Shown: positions 56,769-64,000 of the stretch, in pieces
How the letters are laid out: the number at the start of each line of letters is the position of its first letter
Position numbering within the stretch: position 1 is the first letter of the stretch
NCBI GenBank assembly: GCA_905221605.1
Contig: CAJNDS010002628.1
Coordinates: 126,763 to 190,762, forward strand
Origin: Symbiodinium natans
Lineage: Eukaryota; Sar; Dinophyceae; Suessiales; Symbiodiniaceae
Direction of reading: 5' to 3'
DNA length: 64,000 nt
Made by a program: the position numbers and the translations under genes
Notes under the pieces: model-generated
What the model saw: the letters and a program-made list of their open reading frames with translations, nothing else
Databases searched by the model: none
What the model was told of the DNA's origin: nothing

Positions 56769-59493
56769 GAGCCTCCGGCTCAGGCCACCGCCCTGAAACC
56801 CTAACACCCTACAACCCGAGACTACACACCAAGGCCTAACCTCAGCTTAGCATGTACATGAGAGTGGGTCCGGTTCAAGGTCGGGCTACGGGAGTTAGAA
56901 TGGGACTTTTGTGAGTACCCCAACCCTAAGCCTCTGACTCTAGTTTCAACGAGTCCTAAACCACCAAAAAACAGCCACACATCCCTTCCCTAAACCCTAG
57001 CCCTAAGCGCCCTAAGCCCGAAGCCCAAACCCCAAGCCTAGGGGGTTTCTGCTTCACTAGGGCTTAGGGTAGGGTTCGAGCTATGTGGCTATGAATCCTC
57101 ATCGCTACTGAGTCAGAGTTTCATTGTCAGGGTTTAAGCGGCTCAGGGCTTAAGGTTTAAGCCAGGGTTTAGGGTCCGGCGTATCCATTGAGTAGCCAAG
57201 TGTCTCGCTTTGTCGGAGTGGATGCGAAGCTCATGTCATGGGGCCATGAATTTTTTTTTGGGGGGGGGTCCCTGAGTTCTGCTAATGCGGGTGGCACGGT
57301 CTTCAATGAAAAAGCACGCGGGTTCCCCCCCTCCCTTCGTTTTGAGGTTTTCGGATGGGTCCAGGTTTTTTTTTCGTATTTTGTCTGGTTTTTTTTTCGT
57401 GTTTTTCATGGTCTTGGGTCTAGGGCTTAGGGTTTAGGGTTTAGGGTTCAGAGTTCAGGGTTCAGGGTTTAGGGTTTAGGGTTTAGGGTTTGCTGTGATA
57501 GGGCGTAGGTGCTGTGAAGGTTAGGTTTCGGAACCAGCTCGAAAGCTTCGTGAGGTGCGAAGAGCAGCTTTGGCCCGATTGTGGAGGGCCATCTAACACT
57601 TTCTCCCACCCCACGCCGTCCGAGGCGGCAAAACCACCCAAACCTATTCCTTTTAGGGTTTAGGCCTAAATTCAAGGCAACAGTTCACTTTTAAAAACTT
57701 ATTCAGTTTCATGATGTTCGGGTGTGGGTGGGAGACAAAGGGGGCCAGGCTAGGAGCCAGGGAGGCAGGGGGGAGCCGGCAGAAGAGCCGGCATAAGGGT
57801 CACGCCCTGCCTGGCCTGGCCTGAGGCCCCCTGGTCCCTGGACACGCTGCGGTGAGGCTACTGACCCCCTGGCTTCAGGAGGCGGGCAAGCGACCTGGGT
57901 CGACTTTCGCCATAGAGGTCGAAGGGCTTAAGCGCCGCCCCCCTTCTGTAGGGAGGCGAAAAAACAGAAAAAACACGAAAAAAAGAACCATCAGCCTTTT
58001 CGGATGTGTGAAGGAGGGGAGAGGATAGGTTACTCCTCGGACGCCGCCCATTAAAAAACACAACAGACATTCTTCTCAAGCGAAAGGTCGCCGTGGAAGA
58101 TGCCGTATCGACAAGTGCCAAGCCAGCTGGCTCCTGAGATCTTGTGCTGATCAACTAAGTTCACGAACAAAATGCTTGTTCTTCAGGTTGCAAAGATCCC
58201 CAAAGTCATCCGACGGCATGTTTTGTTGGTATCTTTTATTTTAGAAAAATAAACATCTGCCAGGCATTCCAGCCTGAGAGTAACAACTCTCGCCCTGCCA
58301 GGGCAAAGGCTCGTCTGATGATTAATCGTATGAAAGACCACAGACAAACCTGGCAGGCAAAGCCGCGTGTGGTGCTTCCGCCGAATCCGCGACCTCGAAA
58401 GTGCATAGCTCAGCCAGTATGTTCAAGCAAGAAGTCTTAAAAACCAAGCAACAGCATGTGCTTCGGAGGTCTCTCCGTCGCAACTGAGAAGAGCAGAGCT
58501 GCAGTCTGATGCGCTTCAGCTCTGTCACATTATATGCATGTCACACACACATGTTACACAATGCAGAACTAGCTAAAAGCTGTAGCGACCAGATGTGCCA
58601 GATTCCAAGAGGTTGCCCTGCAAGCATTGCTGTGCTCGCAGCTTCCGACTGATCGATGCTTGCAGCTCCGCTTTGATCCGAGACACACATGGCACACACG
58701 CACACACCTACAACACAGCAAGGAACAAGCAGGAGCTGGAGCAAGCAGTTACCAAATGTGCAGTTCTGCGGTTGCAGCTTCGACTGAGAACATGTTGTGC
58801 ACACGCATATAGCACAAAACAAGGCACTTTTTAAGCCAGAAGCTGCAACAGTCGTCACTTTCCTGCAGCTTTCCGCGCTTGCAGCTCCAACGCGGGCGGA
58901 CATGTCACACACACACACACACACACACACATAAAATAAAATATGTAATAAGGCACTTTTTTAGCCAGGAGCTGACAGCAACTCGTGAGCAGTCACACGT
59001 GCCTCGCACCGAGCGCGAAAGAAGTTACTTGTATATGGCATGCGGCTAAGCCTAGCACCGCACAAAGGCATTACATCTCTGAAACTCCAACCTTAAGCCA
59101 GCCCTGCTTCCTAGACCATGTTTTACTACTGGTCTTATGGCTGAGCCACTACCTGTGCTTCCAGCGTCTTTGGCGAGGTCATGCAAGCTAGCGAACAACC
59201 CTAAACCCTAAACCATAACCCGGAAACCCTAAACCCTAAACCCAAAAAGTTTACAACCACGTAAAGGGATCGCATCACCTGGATGACAAGGCTGATAGGG
59301 ATAAAGAGTAGAATTCACGCAAGGCCAAGTAAACTCCAAAGGCTGTGGACTCGGTAATGAAATGCAGTGCTAAACGTCTACTGTTTGTACTTGCTAATAG
59401 GCTTGAGGAGTGACAAGAGAAGAATTTAGCAAATACTTTAAATTAGATTTGTGTTCTTGTTTTAAATCACTCATATAAAAACTAAGCCAAAAG

Positions 59494-59573
59494 AACCCTA
59501 AAGGTCTCAGGCTCATATATGTATACATATATGTATATATGTATATATGTATGAGCCCGGAACCTTTAGGGTT
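59494..59573. mobile_element. Second copy of the telomere-ended palindromic element
   Basis: Duplicate of 43659-43738 within the large duplication. Confidence 0.5.
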
Positions 59574-62500
59574 TATTTAGCATAGAGTTTTTCTTTTCGC
59601 TTTAAATACGGAATATAAACAATTTAGTATATAAGTGTATATTTATACTTTTGTAGGAACCATAAGTTCTACTTGAGAGTCAACTTCGCCTTGTGTCTGT
59701 GGATACCATTACTGTTGATGCTTGTGTTTTAGACAAGTCGCACATCTAACCTATTTATCCGTTTGGATGCAACAAAACGATCAACCCTCCACACCGGTGT
59801 TGCATATCTTAAATGCACTTGTTTTCTGCAGCTTTCTTTGTTTTCATCTGCGGCTTGTTCACTTATTAGTGTTTGTGATCTTTATAATGCTGATGCGATG
59901 GCAATAGTATGCTTACTGGTGTTCCTAGCATTGGAAGCACAACTAACATTATGAACATAATAGACTTATGTGAGTAATATTGGAAATGTTCGCAATATAA
60001 GTACTAGTCCTAGCGCGAGCTGTCAATACAAGCAAAAAGCATGGCGTGTTGTGCGGAACATTCGAAGTCGAGGATTACTTGTGCTAAGCATAAGTTTGAC
60101 ACATCTTATGCTCCCAATTTGACAGTTCGTGACTTCAATATCACCAAATAACATTGCAGTGTGTTGGCAGGATTGCTAATTAACACTAACATCACGACAA
60201 TCCTAATCATCCTAATCTTGCTGGTAGTGCATATGTCTTTTGACAAGTCTACTACGAAACTGCACTATCTGTCAGATTAGCCATATGACTAGTGCGAGTA
60301 CTATTAATGTTCCACACGCTTTAGTAGGGGCCTCCTGAATAAAGTCAAAATGGCTGGGCTGCAAACCGTCCGGGCGCCGTAAGAAAATTCCACGTGGCGC
60401 GCCTTTATAAAGGATTGCTGGGCATCGCTGCCCTGTAAACTTATCCTACCTCCTCTCTAATAAATTCGTATATATCCCTGGACAGTGTAAACAGGAACAA
60501 GAAAGGGGGGGGGGGGGCAGGTCTAAAGAGGGTGCAACATCAGTGTTGTGAGCAATGTTTTTTAGCCCACCACTGGGAAACTCAATAATGTCACTAACAA
60601 TAGTACCATAGCGTCATTAGCCCCTGTGGCATGATTAGTCCGATAAGATTATAATATGAGATCATTTAGTAATATGACTAATGCGAGTAACATGAGTGCT
60701 AGCAAACCTAATACAATTTATGACACTAGTAAGCTTGGTAATGTTGTAAATGGAATTGCAATTTCTTGTACCATTTACTTTTAGTTATGCTCTTGATCAT
60801 GCTAGTAAGCAAATACGCCTACTATACCGAACATTGCTGAATATAATACTAGTATCACGCTACTGATATTAGTATTGGGACCATTCCTATAAACATGAAG
60901 AAAGGTTTACTTCTTGAGCTGTATTTTAGCTGCAGGATGGTTTGCGGTTAGTACTCCAGTGATTCTTTGGGCATAGTTTGGTCTTGTGCGCTCTAGGGAC
61001 TTTACGAGGATACTCTACGGCTGCGCGCTTCAGCGATTCTGGAATACTCTAGCACAAGCCTTCCAGGGCTTTTCCGGTGATCCTTTCGGCTTATTTTGGA
61101 ATACTTTGGGTTTTGGTATTCTAGAGACTCTTTCGGGCAACCGTGCAAACCAATGAGTGATTTAGAAACCAAGTAAACTCATATTTTTCTAGAAGTACGT
61201 GGTGCAGGGAACTTTGTGGCCCACGCCGCAGAGCGATAGAGATAACAGCAATGAGTGTTGTAGGAACCAAGTAAATTTCGTCATACAAACACATGGTGTA
61301 GGTCATTTGTTGACCGACACCACATAGGAACAGTGAGAAGACTATGAAATAACTAGGCCACCGTATATTAAACCAGTATGTGGTGTGGAACCAGGTAAAT
61401 TTACGAACACATGGTGTAGGGAATGTTGTGGCATACGCCACATAGGGATAGAGATAGTAGAAAAACTCAAGAAATCACTGGGAAACTGTATATGATATCA
61501 ATGAGTGTTGCGAGAACCAAGTATATATTTTTATACAAGCACATGGTGTAGGGAGCGTTGTGACCCACAATACGTAGGAACTGAATCACTGGGCAACCGT
61601 ACATTAAATCAATAAGAACTAAGTGGTTTTGCTTGTGCAAGCAAAGAACAATGAGAAAACCATTCAGTCACCAGGCAACGGTGTAAAGTAATGAATCCAC
61701 TTATACAAACACATGGTGTAGGCAGTTCTGTGGCCCACACACGCATAACAATATCACCATGTTTACTATTCATATCAATAGCGTTCTTAGCAGTGCTGGC
61801 ATTGCTCATGTTCATTATATTTTGTGTTAGCGCGATCCGAAAGCAAGGCCCTTGCAAGGACGCTGTGACTTTTCCTCGATACCATACGAGTACTATGCTG
61901 ATACTACACGAATACTTCACCGTTGCCAGACTAGGTACCAGCACCAAGACCAAGACCAATAATAGTACTAACACGAATGCTACAACTACAAGAAACTCTA
62001 TACTACACTACACAAAACAAAATAGCCGGGACATAGCCGGGACTTTTGGGGTCTCTTTCGTTGCGTTTGTTTCATTCCTCTCAAACGCTCGTATATGTAT
62101 ACTGTCAAAAAACTTTAAAGATGCACATGCCGAATAATCCGACGTCCTATTTTATCTTGTCTTTTGGCATTGTTGTTTTTGGCTTTCGCTTTGCTTTGTT
62201 TTCTTTGCGTGCTGCTTGCCTACATTTAAAATGCGGTTTGCTCATGGATCCATGACACGAGCAAAACATCCTACACTGCTATTCTGAAAACGAATTCGTG
62301 GTTTTGTGGTCATGATAACTGTTCACGTTGCTGTTCTTGCACGCTGATTGCCTATGTCTTTTCGAACTTGTGTTCTTCATTTATCTATAACACTTGGATC
62401 GATGAGGGGCGTTGGCAAGCTAAACAGCAAAAACACTCCGCCCGAGTTTCATTTCATGGGTTCGCGTTGCAGCTTCAGACTTTTACCCATTCATGCCAAC

Positions 62501-62675
62501 CCACAGCCCGAAAACACCCAGCACCTAGCCCTCCAGCATTAAACAAAACACATGAGCGAAATGGACCGAAAGGCTGCTCGTTCATATATATATATATATA
62601 CATATATATGTGGCATGGACCTTTAGGGTCTATTTGGCACGCCCCTTTGTTTACTATTTACAAAACTTCTTGAAA

Positions 62676-62742
62676 GTAGTAGTGGTAGTAGTAGTAGTAG
62701 TAGTAGGAGTAGTAGGAGTAGTAGTAGTAGTAGTAGTAGTAG

Positions 62743-62781
<39 letters not shown>

Positions 62782-62802
62782 CAGTAGTAGTAGTAGCAGT
62801 AA
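62676..62802 (+). repeat. Second copy of the (GTA)n repeat
   Basis: Duplicate of 46841-46967. The same interruptions are seen, which is notable because such arrays normally change length quickly. Confidence 0.9.
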
Positions 62803-62869
62803 ATGTAGATCCAGCCGGCCAACAGCCAGACTTAGGCAAGCACCCTCGCTTCGTGTTTCCTGTGACTTG

Positions 62870-64000
62870 GTAGGGTCCAGAGGTTTGTCGTGTGTCCCCT
62901 CCCTTCGTCCCTTCGTGTTGTAAGGGTTTTGTAAGGGCTTTGGAGGTTTGTGTGCTTCCCCTTTCTCGTTCTTATAGGTTTTGGGGGAGCATCAAATGAT
63001 TATCATATATGATGTGTTTCCGTGCTCGTATTATGAGGGCTAGTGCCTGCCCTAGAGGTTTGTCGTATGTCCCCCCGCTTCGTGTTCCTGTGATTTGGTA
63101 GGGGGCTAAAGGTTTGTCGTGTGTCCCCTCCCTTCGTCCCTTCGTGTTGTAAGGGTTTTGGGAGGGTCCTGGAGGTTTGTCGTATGTCCCCTTTGTTCGT
63201 GCTTGTAGGGTCTGGGGAGTGTGTAGATGATAATCACATATCATGTGCTTCCGTGCTCGTATTATGAGGGGCTAGTGATTGGCCTGGAGGTTTGTCAGAT
63301 GACGCCCCCGCTTCGTGATCCTGTGATTTGGTAGGGGCCTAAAGGTTTGTAGTGTGTCGCCTCCCTTCACTCCTTCCTATTTTAAGGGTTCTGTGAGGGC
63401 CCTGGAGGTTTGTCGTATGTCCCCTTTCTTCTTGCTTGTAGGGTTTGGGGAGCATCTAGATGATAGAGGTTTGTCGTACGTCGTCTCCCTTCGTCCCTTC
63501 GTGTTGTAAGGGTTTTGTGAGGGCCCTGAAGGTCTAGGGCAGTTACTAGCGCCTCATAGTACGAGCACGGAAGCAAATGATAATGACAATCATCTAGACG
63601 CTGCCCAAATCCTACAAGCACGAAGAAAGGGACATACGGCAAATTTGCAGGGCCCTCACAAAACCCTTACAACAAGAAGGGACGAAGGAAGGGCACATAC
63701 GACAAACCTCTAGGACCCTCACGAAACCCTTACAACACGAAGGGACGAAGGGATTGTATCTAATTTCGTATATGGTAAAATGACATACGACAAATCTCCA
63801 GGACCCTAGCAAATGACATGAACACGAAGCAGGGAGACATAAAACAAACCTCTAGGGCAGTCACTAGCCCCTCATAATACGAGCACGGAAGCAAATCATA
63901 TATGATAATCATCTAGACGCTCCCCACGCCCTACAAGCACGAAGAAAGGAGACATACGATAAATCTTCCAGGTCCAACAAAACCCTTGCAACTCAAAGGG
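62870..64000. repeat. Complex satellite in copy B, including the inversion point
   Basis: Reverse-oriented units run to about 63525 and then switch to forward orientation up to the window end, as at 47035-48165. The two base differences found (63370 and 63382) lie in the reverse half. Confidence 0.9.

Larger units (their letters stand above)
52202..64000. repeat. Segmental duplication, copy B
   Basis: Near-identical to 36367-48165 (add 15835). Contained copies: 42-bp array 52202-52435, RING gene 52591-54044, minus-strand exon 55354-55515, hairpin 55680-55804, acidic-exon gene 55918-56768, palindromic element 59494-59573, (GTA)n 62676-62802 and the satellite inversion near 63525. The window ends inside the copy. 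At least two single-base differences show that it is not a verbatim re-use of one contig. Confidence 0.95.

Noticed and set aside
1-64000. tRNA, rRNA or snRNA genes
   Set aside because: No GGTTCGANTCC-type B box with a matching acceptor stem, and no rRNA core segment, was found on either strand by eye.

Overview
The window is eukaryotic nuclear DNA, not prokaryotic. It carries Arabidopsis-type telomeric repeats (CCCTAAA/TTTAGGG), short GT-AG introns, large satellite and minisatellite arrays, and a 100-N scaffold gap. This repeat type, the dense introns and the virus-like replication domains suggest an algal or protist lineage with TTTAGGG telomeres (dinoflagellate or chromerid, cryptophyte, chlorarachniophyte and green lineages are all possible). 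The sequence alone does not fix the species. I saw no tRNA, rRNA or CRISPR array.

Layout. 1-7.8 kb is a subtelomeric mosaic in which short telomere-repeat blocks switch strand over and over between small unique spacers, with about 100-bp foldback elements. 7.9-17 kb is stacked satellite: poly-G/(ATATGTAT)n tracts, an inverted 49-bp hairpin minisatellite, degenerate telomere-like DNA, a 3.8-kb AT-rich satellite with higher-order periods near 310 and 505 bp, and a 114-bp tandem repeat. 17.5-33.7 kb is a plus-strand gene island. 33.7-36.6 kb is five different tandem repeats abutting each other. 36.7-41 kb has a second RING gene and acidic-exon genes. 41-47 kb is gene-poor with interstitial telomeric repeats and microsatellites. 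47-52.1 kb is a complex satellite that flips orientation near 47.69 kb. After the gap, 52202-64000 repeats 36367-48165 almost base for base (offset 15835).

Gene island. The most interesting content is at 25.2-32.2 kb. One strand carries, in order, a PD-(D/E)XK nuclease, an SF3 (D5-like) helicase domain whose P-loop reads GGVGQS, a region with a LHFDGVRV motif, a possible cysteine-protease-like domain (GNC...H), a C2H2 zinc finger and a DDE transposase-like domain (D, D, E in a GTASNE context). Reading frames change at single-base steps between these domains (one at an A10 homopolymer), and one TGA interrupts an otherwise continuous frame. This fits one very large polyprotein, or a tight gene series, of a self-replicating mobile element that is either decayed or mis-sequenced. 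Upstream lie intron-rich genes: a small basic protein, a second possible cysteine-protease-like gene, and F-box/zinc-binding genes. Two paralogous intron-rich RING genes follow (32.5 and 36.8 kb, with a third copy in the duplication); the second has a UIM-like motif. Ubiquitin-type functions are therefore concentrated around the mobile-element core.

Motif-based functions come from reading the sequence by eye and recalling families; no search was run.
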